A DNA stretch of 64,000 nt from assembly GCA_947184155.2 (NCBI GenBank), contig CAMXCT020003359.1:1-64000 (forward strand), written 5' to 3'. The first letter of the stretch is position 1. Every line of letters begins with the position of its first letter. Shown piece after piece: positions 36,304-48,293 of this stretch. Made by a program: the position numbers and the translations under genes. Below the pieces are notes generated by a model, which had not been told where the DNA came from, did no database searches, and worked only from the letters and a program-made list of their open reading frames with translations. The stretch comes from Cladocopium goreaui. Its lineage: Eukaryota > Sar > Dinophyceae > Suessiales > Symbiodiniaceae.

Positions 36304-36660
36304 GTTCCACCTTTCTCGGCCTCGGCCTGGCGCCTGCGCGGAGGAGTCGCAGCGTCAGATCCGCTCCAAGAAGTTCTCGTTGGAGTGCCTGGAACCCGTG
36401 AAGGCGCCAGTGCTGGTTTTGGGAGGATCCGTGGTCTCCCAAAATGGAGGGTTAATAGAATGGTATTATATAATGCTTAATCAGTTAATCATGGGTTAAC
36501 AATGGTTGATATATGGTTGATAGAATTGTGAATCATGGGTTAATCATGCGTGAATACTCCATTCCATGTCCATATAAATAGGTAGGTACCCCAATAGCTG
36601 GCAATAGCTGGATGATTTCATGGAGGAACCCATCAATGGATGATGACTCGGGGTACTGAC
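36083..36660. repeat. Inverted repeat, arms about 75 bp
   Basis: The left arm at 36083-36161 (CAGTCATCATCCATTTGATT ... TCCAGCTATTGGGGTACC) is matched in reverse complement at 36582-36659. A second, degenerate forward copy lies at 36215-36285. The arms enclose the dynein-like exon at 36304-36403. It may be a pair of small dispersed repeats in opposite orientation; no target duplication was seen. Confidence 0.7.
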
Positions 36661-39600
36661 TTGGGAAACCACCATTTGGGGCCAGAAAGGTGCTAGATAG
36701 ACTGGATAGATGACTTTAGGAGCAGTGAATATGAATGAGAAGAAATGGGATGTATTTATGATGTGCTGTGATAAAAATTGATAAACCATATAAAACCTAC
36801 ACCACAAGTAGGCCACTTAATGTGAACATTGTGAACATCATTTTTCGACGATTTCTGACGGCTTCTGTGGTTGGTTTGGAGTGCTGGCTCCATCGCAGCA
36901 TTTATGGCTCCATCGCAAAGCCCAAAAAGAGTCCAACAAATGGAATTCTGGTAGAAACCTAAAGAAAAGGCCAAATTACGTTGATTCATTATACGTTTAC
37001 ATTTTTTTGGGGGTTAGAAAATATTGTCATTTCTTTAAAATTCAGATATGGCAGGTGAGGGCTTGGGTGGTGGCCGGACTGCCGAACGACTCCTTCAGCA
37101 TCGAGAATGGCATCATCATGGACAAGGCGGCTGTCCGGGCACTGAAAATGCTGGATTTATCGTCTGGTAAACTAACAGTTTGCTATTGAAAATTGCCATT
37201 TAGTTCGTTGATTTACCAATTAAAAATTGTGATTTTCCATAGTTATGTTAGTTTACCAGAGCGTAATCTCAATTTATGGATATTTATGGTCATGTCAGTA
37301 GGGAAAATGATTAACCAACAATTTTTGGGGTATCACATGTTTGGAGAAGGCTTCATCTATGTCTTTTTTCCCGTGGTTCTTGGATTGTTATGGATTGTTG
37401 CGATTTGCGATTGACATCTGGGCAGTTAGCAAGACGTATTCAGACTTGTCCATTCAATGTCGGACTGTGACAAAAGCGCGCACTGTTCTGTGGAGATACG
37501 GCAGGCACGACGGTTCCATGCTCAGTATGGCTCAGTGATGAACGTCTGGATTGAGGATTCTGGCCACATTTTTGGACGGATGATTGGCACCTGGGTTTGA
37601 CCCAGTTGAATGCATACTCTGTACTAATTTCGCCTTATATTTCGTCTATAGAATAAGACGTGTTTCACAAAAAAATACGCTCTTGTCAACATTACAACAT
37701 TATTTAACATCATTTTCCACAAGTTCATCAATTTCCCAGTATTTTCCAACTTTTTCCAGAACCATGGTTTTTTCTATCCCATTTCAGCGTTTGCCCACCT
37801 CCAAGGTGGCCCTTATGCACCCACAAGGGCAATCGGTGGATCAAAAGCACGCCATGTCTTGGGGCCCGGGACATGGGACGGATTTTGTTTGCTCAGAATG
37901 AGATTTCATTCATTATATTTTGATATTTTATGTACATATTCTGAAAAAGGTTCTAAAATGGATCCAACCTGCAAGTCACGAATGTACAGGATGTTTCCAA
38001 GCTTCCAGAATTTGGATGGGAACATTTACAGTTGAAACCTCTATGTCTATGTGTGTTTCCCCAAGCCGCGCATGGTGCCAGGATGGGGCAACTGCTGCTG
38101 GTTGTGGCGAAGTTTACGGGTGGCGACTATCTGAAGCGCTTGGAAGGTGAAGGGCACGGGTCTTCGTTGAGAGATTCTGACTCAATTCATCGAAAAATGG
38201 TGGATTAAGTGTGAAAAGTATTGAAAAGTTGTGGTTTAATGGGTTGGATCATCACAAATATGGTGGCTTCAGTAATTTTAAGTATTAAAAATTGGGAATC
38301 CTGGGGGTTCAGGTAATGATTATGGATTCAATGGATTTCATACTTGATCAATTGGTTTAATGCCAATCTAAAGGAAGCCATGTCTTTTCTCCCCCTCACG
38401 GGGGAGAGATTGTTAGACTAACATTTCTTAAAAATACTTGTGTTTACAGTGTTTTGTGACAAGAGTAAGCTTAAAACCGTGAGGCTTGCAAAGAACTACA
38501 AACAATCAACACATAAAAAAAAACGTTTGCTGCACAACATGCCATAAGAATGGGTAGCTGTGCATCTTGGAACAGAACATACAGTAGCAATGGGTATGAT
38601 TTAGGAATATTTTCGGATTAAGTTTTCCTTCCATTCTCAGAAAGTAGTTGGATCAGACAAGACAACCACGTCCCTTTGGAGCTGACGGCAGGTTGCATCC
38701 AGTTTGGAAACCCGATCGAAAATGTCGAGGATCGATCGGAGGGCGACCCTTCAGGGGCTGAATTGAGCCGATGAATCATCGATTTCTATAGCGCGAAGTT
38801 CAGGACATGGTTGGAATATGTTGGAATGTGGGTCGGATTATGTACATTCACCTACATAAGTCATCATAATCTCTATATCCGGTCGGTGGTTTCAAACATT
38901 CTTAATATGTTTCAACCCGACTGGGATGATAATTCCAAGTGAGGAGCATATTCTTTAGTGTTGAAATTACCAAGCAGATGCCATATATTGCTGTTTAAAA
39001 CCCACTAACTCCATACCATGGAATATCAGACGGACCACAACTGACCAAAAAGGTACAAATAGTGTCCATTCCATAATACCTATATGATATATTCATATAT
39101 TTACCAGATTCAGATACCCTAATTGTCAGTTATCATCGAAACTATGGAATAATAATGGTTAATAGATAGTAATAGTATTCGGAATTTCTCGTGCGAGTTG
39201 TTCATTGTTTTTTCCCCATTGTCAACCATTATACATATTTTTTTATGACATATTGAATGACACATATTTCAACCATACTACCCTTCTCTCAGAAGTATTT
39301 GGATAGGGCGAGCATTCGAGTTCATTCATTCAAGCCCGTGGCACTGAACATTTTTTTGTGTCGAAACATCAAAAGTTCTAGGTTCCATCAATATGTCTTC
39401 CTATCAAAACAAACAAATATTTAGTGCCCATTCAACCCACCATGTTTTCAATGATTGAACCCGATTTTGTTCCGCCAGGAGACGGATCCGGCGTTGGAAC
39501 CGGTCCTCTTGCAGCAGACCAAGGGAAGCGCGTGGCTTGGTCAACGGATGTTCTGAAGCTGAAGTCATTTCCAGTTGGTAAATCAAAATAAATCAAGATA

Positions 39601-41655
39601 AACCAAGCTAAATTAAGGTATATATCCATGTATGTCAATGATATTTAAGAACGAAAATAAAAGGATTTGACAGGATAAGATATATATCTGGGTAAATTAT
39701 AACGACCTCACTGCGACCTCACTGGAATCATGGTTAGTAAGGGAAATTATCCCCAAATGGCCTTAATTCAGGTCAGTGAAATATTCTAGTACCTGGACCC
39801 TCCAAGTACCTCGAAAATTCTGGCAATATACCAACTATCTTGAGGACTTGTGGCAATTTTGATGGCTTGGAGGGTCTATGTTATGTTGACACTTGGGAAA
39901 TCAATGCTTGTGTTTGCCCATAGAAATATTGGGTTTCCGGTTTCAATTTTGCCTTAAACCAATCCATTGATTGATCTCCTCATTTGGGGGCGCCAGCAAT
40001 GCTGCAAAAGAAGGCTTATCCGGGCCTTCAGATGGGTGAAGTTGGGCTATATCGCCCGTTAAAATTTGCCAGCAGCATTTTTCAAAATCAATGTCCATCC
40101 CTTTTTCCACTTGCTCAAGATATTTGGATGATGGATTTGGGTCGAGTTTAGTGAACGCGCGTCGCTAACTTGAGTACCTGGGGTGATGATGTGCGTGTTT
40201 CTAATGCATACATCTACCATTTTGAGACTCTGCAGATAGGAACATTGCTTAATCTTCACATGCCACAGTCGTCACTTTTGGCAGCCATCTCACCAGGTTG
40301 GACTACAAGACCAGTTGCTGGACATCGTGGCTGAAAAGGCAGCCTGATGGTATCATGGTGTCATGGGGTACTTCGCTTGATTCAAGAGCTGCTAAAGAGT
40401 TGAATGGCTTGGATCATTTTTGGTGACAAAACTGGAAACCTCCAGTTTGAATCATGTTGATACTTATGACGGAAAATGTACTTATGGCTTTCCGATTTTC
40501 CGTCTGTACCGTACCCATCAAAATTGCTACTGTAAAAGTCCCAAGTCATAATGAGTATAGTACCCCAGGTACTTCTAGGTACTTGGAGGCTCCCCCAAAA
40601 GTGACAGCCCAATGATAAAGGTTTATTCAGGGCTCCGTAACCACCAACCGCCGCTTGTGAAGCATCGGGGTGAAATTCACCGGGGCTGAAATCTCTCGTC
40701 GACTCATCGCAGGTGAGAACAAGGAGCAATTGGAAGTCACTGAGAATAAGATCCTGGATGTCACTGGTCAGCATATGTCAGCATGGGAAGCAGAGCCCAA
40801 ATCACCAGAACAACTTCGTGGTACCAATGGGAAATTATTCCGAAAGATCCTGTATAATGGTAATACCAATGGTTATCGCATGTTATCAAATGGTAATTAT
40901 CCTACTTCAGTTTATCCAGACAATATTTATCCAGATTTGGAATCCGCTAACTCAAATTTTGTGGTTCCTAACGAATCAAATGGATTCGGAACCTCAAAAT
41001 GAATTCAAAGATTAAGTTGATTAAAGTTGAAAGAATCTTGGTTCAAGTGGTTTCAAGATTCTATGAGATGATGATGACAACCACCTAATCATAGAACTGT
41101 TCAAAGAGATGATCACCGGATTGCTCAACATTTCCGAGGAGATTGATCACCACGAAGATCATCAACCATAATCCCATCATCCGTTCATATTAAACTGATT
41201 AAACACCCCATTTCTATGTTCCCAATGTGGAAATTCCCTATATCCACCATGGTTTCGTTTCAGGTGTGTTTAATATGCACAGGGGAAGGGATTTAAAAAA
41301 AAAAACATCCCTTTCCAGTCAGGATGAGGCGCACTGTTCCAGGAGGATCTCGGTGCAAAGAATCCACCAAGATTTTGCAGATATTTGGGACCATGTTTGG
41401 GGGTTGATATTAGGGGGACGCCATTAATTATCATTAATCTAATCACCATAAAATCATGTTTGGTCCAATCACCGATTATATTGTTAATTGCTCCAATGTA
41501 GATTTGTGTATAATTTACATGTATTTTACCAGTATTTGTGATTCCATTCTTTCTTCATAAGTTCCATCACCAGAGTTTTTCACAGTTCACGCCTCACGCC
41601 TCAGGTTCTCAGTTCTTCCCAGGGCAACATCCTGGAAGATGAAGCTGCAGTGCAG
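36304..41655 (+). pseudogene. Dynein heavy chain fragment, AAA5 region, copy B (better preserved)
   Basis: Exon pieces in order: about 36304-36403 (SKKFSLECLEPVK, GC donor), 37055-37126 (GLPNDSFSIENGIIMDK, GC donor), 37788-37846 (LMHPQGQSVDQK, GC donor), 38082-38146 (VVAKFTGGDYLKRLE, GT donor), 38692-38729 (CIQFGNPIENVE, GA donor), 39479-39577 (ETDPALEPVLLQQT), 40297-40338 (GLQDQLLDIVAEK, GC donor), 40713-40759 (ENKEQLEVTENKILD) and 41623-41655 (GNILEDEAAVQ, GT donor). These are hallmark dynein AAA5 segments, joining in phase. Lesions: a one-base loss with in-frame TGA codons after LLQQT, and complete absence of the ERPDLAEEK exon that copy A keeps. Neither the following stalk-distal/AAA6 part nor a full AAA4 was found, so this is a fragment. 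Confidence 0.75.
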
Positions 41656-44038
41656 GTCAGTAGGATCGTTGAATGAAGCCTCCGAAAGGTCCCCCGGTTT
41701 TTTCTTAATTTGACCATGGGATTTACTGGAAGTATCATGGGAATATAGTGGGATATGATGGGATATACATCTATTATTTTGTGTATGCGATACCATGGAT
41801 GGTTGCCAAATTCTACACCAGTTGAGGGATGTGGTAAAAGAAAACCATGGGTTTCAACATGTTTCAACATGTTTCAACCATCCAAAGGTGGTGCAGGATT
41901 TCGCAAGAATACACCGTTCATTTCTTTTGGGTCGAAACAGTGGCTTCTCTACTTGAACAACAGTGGCTTCTATATGTGATTCTCATTGATTCGGATTACC
42001 CCCCTTATAAAATGTGATTCCCAAAAAATGTCACACTTCCTGGAAAATATAGGATAAGCTAATATGTGTGACAGATTATTTTTTTGGGGATTACTCCCCT
42101 TATACCCTCTGGTAAACGTTGGACCCAGTGACAGGCCCAGACTTGGGTCCACTTCCCGGGCAACACCGCAGACCTACATCGGAACACAACAGGGTGGAAA
42201 CCCCATAGTTTTTATCTGAAAAGGTTGGAAAATAACGTGTTTTCAAAAAAAAATTGAACAAAAGATCATTGCAAGACCCCCTGGTAAACGTTTAACTATG
42301 GAAAACCACCATGTTTTTCATGGGAAAATCCATGGCTTGAGGACATCGACCCAGTGACAGGCCTTCCAGTTCTTCCCGGCTACACCGACTAGAAAAACGG
42401 GCTACAACGGATGGAACCCACGAAATGGTGAAACACATAGTTTTTCAAAACATCTATGAAAATATAAAAATGACCAAACAAAAATGGCAAAATATTTAAA
42501 ATACCTACAGTTATAGTTAAATATGTATTTGGAAAAATAAACAAAAACCAGCAAGAAACAAACAATGAACAACCTTGAAATAAATGAAAACATTGTGAGG
42601 TACACAATGAAACATATAAACCCGGAAAATCGATCAAATACAAACTGAACAGCGCTTGAAAAAATGGAAATGCAATGAACATCTCTGAAGAAAAGACAAT
42701 GAACACGTTGAAGTTAAAACAATTAAAAACATTCAACAAAACAATGTAAACGGGTGACAAAACTTGGAAAACTATTGAAAATCCAAAAAACACAATGAAA
42801 AACACTAAAAACCCGAAGGAACAACGTTGAAAAAACAACGAGAAAAAACACCGGAAACCATTGAAAAAAAATAAAGAAACAATAATGAACCATATACTGT
42901 ACTAAACAATGAAACACATGAAAAAAGTCAGGAAAATAATTTAAAAAAATAATGAAACAAATGACACATGACATATATAAAACAGTTCATTATCACAAAT
43001 AGACCATAACAGAAAAATCATAGTGATAAGATTTCCCAGGGTCATATAAATAGAGTCATTAACCCTTATGATGGTTTATCAATATCAGAATTATGATGGT
43101 TGTGATGATATAACAGGTTCATTAATAACAATGATGGTGTCATGTTCATATAGCTAGTAAAATAGTGATAGGTTAATTAACAGACGATGGGCTCCGGGAC
43201 TTGGACCCGAGCCTTCCGGTCCGGCTGGGGCGACAGATCAGACCGTTTCAGGGATACGCTGAACGAAGAAGTCCAACAACGAAATGCGACGACAACGGAG
43301 TGGTGGAATGAACCCATGGTGGAAGATGGTGAAGTCCTACAACAGAAATTCCAAAAAAAATGATGGAAATGATGGAAAAATGGTGGAAAATTGCGTTTTT
43401 TAATAGAAAAAACATGTACTGATCGATTGTGTGCATCTGCTCAATGATCTATTCCAATAGATAAAACATCAACATAGAAAAATTGTGTTTCTTTATTAAA
43501 ATTGTTTGAAAAAAATATCGTTGCATTTCTGTTAAAACCAATCAGATGAGCTCGAAGTTGGACCCAGTGACCTTCCAGGTCCACTTCCCGGCAACGCTGA
43601 CAACGGATGGAACCCAACGGATGGAATCTCCGAAAAATGACCCAAAAAATGTAAAAAATCTCTGTTTTTATAAAAAAATTGAATGAAAACACACATTTTT
43701 TCCGAAAAAACACTTTTTAAAACCATTCAGTGGTTAGAACGGTTCATTTTCATGGCACTGACATTTTCAAAGTTAATTTTCATAGTTCAGAAAATGTTTT
43801 AACATACCATAACAGTATATTTTATAGAGATAATATACCAGGGTCATTAAAAGAATCATCTAAATAGTATCATTAGCAACTGTAATCATCATTAACAATT
43901 ATATGATGGTTGTATATCAATGTTTATCACAATTATGATGGTGATTGTGATCTAGATATAATGATATAACATCACTTGTTGTTCATGATATAACAGGTTC
44001 ACTAATAACTAGTATAAAATTAAGAGGTTCATTACAAT
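37427..44038 (+). repeat. Segmental duplication block B (paralogue of block A)
   Basis: Starts opposite base 1 of the window and is colinear with block A through 41980/4980 and, with rearrangement, to the LINE insertion point. It lacks about 250 bp corresponding to 3015-3265 of A, including one dynein exon, and has several extra partial copies of the last kilobase (42060-42420, 42960-43440, 43440-43720, 43770-44038). The homology resumes beyond the LINE as block C. Confidence 0.9.
42118..43640 (+). repeat. Recurring GC-rich island (TTGGACCCAGTGACC-TTCC type)
   Basis: A GC-rich 60-100-bp motif stands out in AT-rich DNA at about 42118, 42345, 43188 and 43558, and again at about 5843 (block A) and 56333 (block C). 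Core words are TTGGACCC, CTTCCGGTCCGGCTGGGG or CTTCCAGGTCCACTTCCCGG, and ACGGATGGAACCCA. The copies at 43188 and 56333 are most alike. Function unknown. Confidence 0.6.
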
Positions 44039-44051
44039 AATTATCTAGTTA
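44039..44051 (+). repeat. Left target-site duplication of the LINE
   Basis: AATTATCTAGTTA, identical to 56204-56216. Bases outside differ (T before, AGG after here; A before, TTT after there), so the 13-bp match is bounded on both sides. Target-primed reverse transcription leaves duplications of about this length. Confidence 0.85.
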
Positions 44052-44428
44052 AGGTTTGGTTCGAGTGCACATAGGGTGCAAGGGTGCCCCTCGACACCGA
44101 ATCTTTTCCTGAGCGGGACTGTGAGCCATTGCAGCTTCCGCGGGCAACTGGTTGCTTCCGGTTTGCCTTGTCATTGGTCCTGGGCAGGCCATTTGACCTT
44201 TTGTCTCAACCAGTCGTTTCTTGCTTCGTGCTCGATTTTTTCTGGTTGCCCATCTACAATTAGCCGTAAGGCCTTGCTGTCGAGTGGTTCGAACATTCAC
44301 TTCTCTTGCATCCCTTGCTGCTTTCCCTGGAATTTACTTTTTATTCTGGGACGGGTTTTCGGTCTCTGCCTTAACCGGAACAATTTTGTATATGGGATTT
44401 CCTACGACCAACTTCTGGGGGTTCATCT
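44052..44428 (+). promoter_or_regulatory. LINE 5' untranslated region (inferred)
   Basis: About 375 bp separate the left target duplication from the ORF1 coding part. LINEs carry their promoter here by family rule, but no specific element was recognised. The open frame from 44221 has Phe/Leu-rich composition and does not read into the zinc finger, so it is not called. Confidence 0.4.
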
Positions 44429-45751
44429 TTGTGTTTTTTCTGCACAGTGACGTTGGCCACCTACAGAAGATTGGCTCGGCGCAAACGAGCAAACGCCCGA
44501 CGCACTTGGTGGCTCCATCGGAAGGGCTACATCAAGTTGACCGTACCGAGGCTCAGACAATTACAGGCCACTTTGGCCAAACATCACTCCCAAGATCTGA
44601 TTTTCTTGCGCCACATTCAACACGCAATGGATATGGATTGGAACGGCCCGTGGAAATGTTCCTCATGTTCCAAGATCAACGGCAAGAAAGCCGCGTTTTG
44701 CGACAGATGTGGAGATTCGTGGGAACAAGGTATTCCACACGATACCAAGCAAAAGACAGACTCAACACCATCAGCATGGACGTACGACAGGTGGAGGGAT
44801 TGGGATCCTGGTGCACAAGAAGCATGGGATCATGTCTCTGCCTCATCCAGGAGTTCATCCAGGCGCCAATTTTAATCAGACCAAAACAGGTCACCGCCGT
44901 CGCAAGCCAAGAGCCAAAGCTCAAGCTCCAAAACCCAAAGGAGGGGGAAAAGGACGAAAGGGTCATGCTGGAGATGGTCAGCAAGGGTCGCGACCATTGC
45001 CGCCTCCACCTGCTCCTCCGCCATGGCCCACCTTGGATCATGCAACGGCTTTGGCTGCCAATACAACGACAGTTTCTCCAGATTCTGGTACGACTGCAAT
45101 GAACCAACAGTTGCAAGCAGAGAATCGAGAGATTGCACGTCTCCTTCGAGAGGCGTACCCAGATGCTCAGACCCGTCCGGCCGAGGCAACAGCAGCCATC
45201 GAGAGGGCGGAACAGGGATTAAAGAAGAGTGTCACCAAATCTCTCCACAGCGCTACCAAAGCGCTGGACAAAGCGCAGAAACTGTTGACCGAGACCTCAG
45301 AAGCCAGACGATTGCACCGCAACAGCTGGCTTGCCCACCTCACGGAAAGCATCAAAACGTGGGAGTCTCAGTTGGAAACATACCGCAAACATGGTGCTGC
45401 CCTGCAAGAAATGGCCCTCAAAGCCAGAGCGGACATTGCAGCAGGCCGTGCCGATATCCAGAGACTCAGTTCTCAAGAGCCGGAAGGGAGCACAGCCTTA
45501 TAGCGGCCGTTCCAATGCCCCTAGCAGAAGAAGGCCAGCAGGAAGACCTTGTGGATTCGGAAGAAGAACGACTTCGACTTCAACTTCAAGGTATTTTGCA
45601 GACCTGTGCCGGTTCCCTTGGTGTGGCAGCAGCCTCCCCAGCAGATGTTCAGACCATTGCCTCCGACGACGATCAAGGAGAGCGTGGCACCAACAAACGA
45701 CCTCGCTCTGTGGAACCAGGGCTGGGTCAACCTGGACAGACTGCCAAGTGA
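44429..45751 (+). CDS. LINE ORF1: RanBP2-type zinc finger and coiled-coil protein
   Basis: ORF1 proteins bind the element RNA and form the ribonucleoprotein. Three frames must be chained: frame 2 to about 44860, frame 3 to about 45490, frame 2 to the TGA ending at 45751. The first part is Arg-rich (RRLARRKRANARR) and carries a RanBP2-type finger, W-x-C-x2-C-x3-N-x6-C-x2-C (GPWKCSSCSKINGKKAAF, CDRCG), at about 44640-44712. Then come a Lys/Gly/Pro-rich basic stretch (KPKGGGKGRKG, PPPPAPPP) and a long heptad-rich helix from about 45100 to 45470 (LQAENREIARLLREAY ... WESQLETYRKHGAALQEM), followed by an acidic tail. An ATG in the context MDMDWNGPW at 44627 or an upstream start is possible. Two frame breaks make this copy probably non-functional. 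Confidence 0.75.
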
Positions 45752-45793
45752 CACAAGGCAGTGCAAACCCATGTCCATTAGTGAAGGGATTGC

Positions 45794-47382
45794 ATGATGC
45801 CGGCACCCGCAGCCGTGCTTCCAGAATGGTTGAGGCCTATGACTGTAGGGGCTCCCACAGTTGTGCAGCAAGCCATTTTGAAGATTTTTCACGGTATGTT
45901 TTACTCCAATACAGTCATTCCGCCCAATCCGAACCAAATTTTACCAACCCATTTCGTGCAGCCAGCAAAGCTATGAAGCTGTGCTTCTCTGTGATGTGTG
46001 ATCAGTGGAGCAGCGGGCTCAAGACTTTGCGGCAATCAGATGATGGTTTTTCTCCGTTTCTGCCAGTGCTGTCTCAGTGCTCATTCCAACCAAAATCCTC
46101 TTGTGCAAAGCGCAGCAGGTCTATTCGATCTGGACTTTTGCGTAAAGTTCGGTTCCTGCCAGAGGTCACGATTTGCGATGAAGAGTTTACTCAGCATGTT
46201 GTGCTTTTTGATTTGAATCAGTTTCATGGTTGGCCTGGTAAGACTCGGCAGATTCGAAAGTACACCCGATCACATGCTCTGACTTATCCATGCAAGGTTT
46301 CCAAGATTTGTAAACTTTTGGACTCCGGCGATGAGGAACATCCTCCAAATGAACAAGTCACAGAGCTCCCCCCTTTTCAATCGTCCCAGGAACCGCTGTC
46401 GAGTTCGGCCGTCTTGATCCGGGACCATTTTCCTCAATGCTTGAAACCTGGCAGTTTGTTTGAGGGTTTTAGTGACCCGAGACCTGCATTAGGTGATATT
46501 ACCAACCTTCAACGGCTCAATGCCAAAACTGCTGATGCATCTCTCATTGATTTGGCTGAAGACGACGATGTTTCTTTCATGCAGAAGACGGCTCCAAAAA
46601 CATTTGCATGCAAGCAATTGCCATTTCCTGATGAAGGCAATCCAATCCTGGAAGGGGTTGCGCAGGGACAGGCTGATCCTATCCCCCTGGAAAGCCATAC
46701 ACCATCAAACGATGCGATGTCTGATGGATATTCTGCATCCGTAGCCACGGATTCTTCCCAGGTTGCTCCACCCAGTTCTGTTGGGGGCAGACAAGAATCG
46801 ATTTTGTATCACCTTGCTGACCCGCCGATACGAGTTTTCTTGGACTGGTCGGATTATGACACCATGATTCAAGAAATTGCATTTCATTTGGGCCGGGATC
46901 CTGTTGAAGTGATAGATGCATATGAAGTTTTGCCATATCCCCACGACACACCAGAAGGTGCCACTCCGATTATTGTTCACATTTTTGACGACATTGCAGT
47001 GGGTCAACCTGCCAAGCTGGTGCTCCTCGACACCGAACTTCATGGCCACTCCTTTGAAGTCAATTATGTAGCTGGGCCCACAACAACGCGCACTGTTGTC
47101 AGATTACCTGAACGCTGCATAAGGTCATCAGTGTTGATTTCTGCAAATGTGGACTTGTACTGCAGGCAAGAGGCAGATGTTTGCTTTGTTTGGCATGGAC
47201 ATACACGATGGGCAGACAACGATCACCAACCTCGTATGCTTTCACATGGTGAATATTTTCGGGTTGCGGTTCCTCCTACCAGCAGGTTCATTTGCTCAAC
47301 TGTTGAGGCAGTAGCCCTCTCGCAACAGGGCCTCTCTGACCAGGAACTTTTAGATGAGATGACCGAAAGGAGGTTGGATTGA
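45794..47382 (+). CDS. LINE ORF2, part 1: N-terminal region and module 0
   Basis: A likely start is the ATG pair at 45794 (MMPAPAAVLPEWLRPMTVG) in frame 2; before about 45976 the reading moves to frame 1. The text in frame 1 includes LRKVRFLPEVTICDEEF, LFDLNQFHGWPGK, a long Ser/Pro/Glu-rich linker, and from about 46826 a folded-looking segment (RVFLDWSDYDTMIQEIAF ... DAYEVLPYPHDTPEGATPII ... VCFVWHGHTRWADNDHQPRM). Its second half resembles the modules in the next two parts. TGA at 47380 ends the frame; continuity resumes in frame 3. Function unknown. Confidence 0.6.
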
Positions 47383-48293
47383 ATTTGTCGCCATCTTTGC
47401 TTTCATCAGATGGTGTCCGAAACCTAGCTCGAGATGACTCAACTCTGGAAGATGACGAAGTTTTCCAGGCGTTGCAAGAGAGTCTTGTCCTTACCGCCTT
47501 GCCTTTGACTCCAACATTGGACGAAGGTCACACCCAACATGATCAAACTGCTTTAGCACCTGCAGTACACTGTGATGTAGTCAGTCCGAAGGAAGGTATT
47601 GATTTGCCAGCCAGCAATCCAGAGCCGACCTTCTTTGACTTCAATCCTGAAGCACCAGTTTTTGCTCCCGGGGCTCTCACTGATGAATTTGACAATATGC
47701 ATCTTCACACAATCGCCACTCAATGGCTAGCAGCTGCTCAGTCATGGGACGACTCCGTGCCCTCGGCTCGTTTTATCACATGGCGAGTGTCCCCTGCGAC
47801 TGGGCGTCGATTTTGCCTTGACAGTAGGGAAGTTGTTCTGTATGGAGATATGGAAAACTGGAGGCGACGTATTTTACAGACATGGGCTGATCAAACTGAT
47901 CCCATGGTTCCAGCTGATATCATTTCAGTTAGTCCACATCCATCCAGTTTGGAGCCCGGTGTTGCTGGACACGTCATTGTTCAACAGCACCCACTTGACA
48001 CTCATGCTGCTTCCTTGGTGACCATCGTTGACCCAGCCGTGAATCATGGACTTTTTCGCCGACAGGTCCATGTCTTTGAAGATAGGTCTAGACCTGAAGA
48101 CATCTTGTTTTTCACAGGCTATCACATGGATTGCCCTAGGGTAGCAGTGTGCCAGGTAAGGCTACGTGATTTGCTCTTGCCACCCCAGACGCCCATTCCC
48201 ATTCGAGATGGTGATGCCTTTGAAATCAACATTTTGAGGACCTTTTTACCTGATAATTGGATTCCTCCCACCATTCCTCGTCATTTTGCATGA
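47379..48293 (+). CDS. LINE ORF2, part 2: module 1
   Basis: Frame 3 continues with an acidic linker, then module 1 from about 47769: RFITWRVSPATGRRFCLDSR, EVVLYGDMENWRRRILQTWA, DIISVSPHPSS, GHVIVQQHPLD, RRQVHVFEDRSRPEDILFFT, ending in IRDGDAFEINI. The pattern is W near the start, R-x-V-x-L followed by two spaced Trp, then hydrophobic-His-Val-Ile and a basic/aromatic second half. No database family known to me. The frame ends at TGA (48291-48293) and the text continues in frame 1 with an overlap of a few bases. Confidence 0.6.
   Translation: MNLSPSLLSSDGVRNLARDDSTLEDDEVFQALQESLVLTALPLTPTLDEGHTQHDQTALAPAVHCDVVSPKEGIDLPASNPEPTFFDFNPEAPVFAPGALTDEFDNMHLHTIATQWLAAAQSWDDSVPSARFITWRVSPATGRRFCLDSREVVLYGDMENWRRRILQTWADQTDPMVPADIISVSPHPSSLEPGVAGHVIVQQHPLDTHAASLVTIVDPAVNHGLFRRQVHVFEDRSRPEDILFFTGYHMDCPRVAVCQVRLRDLLLPPQTPIPIRDGDAFEINILRTFLPDNWIPPTIPRHFA

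Noticed and set aside
37584..37901. 105-codon open frame in block B (and the 165-codon one at 32-529) as an independent gene
   Set aside because: Only the piece around LMHPQGQ matches a protein family (dynein) and it is bounded by splice-like sites; the rest is intron read-through.
42389..42974. Phe/Val-rich minus-strand membrane protein
   Set aside because: Produced by A-rich + strand repeats (AATGAACA-like words) shared with 5215-5409; no charged loops or conserved pattern.
44221..45102. 293-codon open frame at the LINE 5' end
   Set aside because: It does not contain the zinc finger or coiled coil and overlaps the frames that do; it is a shadow of ORF1.
45331..45790. First 150 codons of the long frame-1 stretch as coding
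   Set aside because: The ORF1 coiled coil and acidic tail occupy other frames here; frame-1 text is Arg/Ser/Pro-rich shadow sequence until about 45800.
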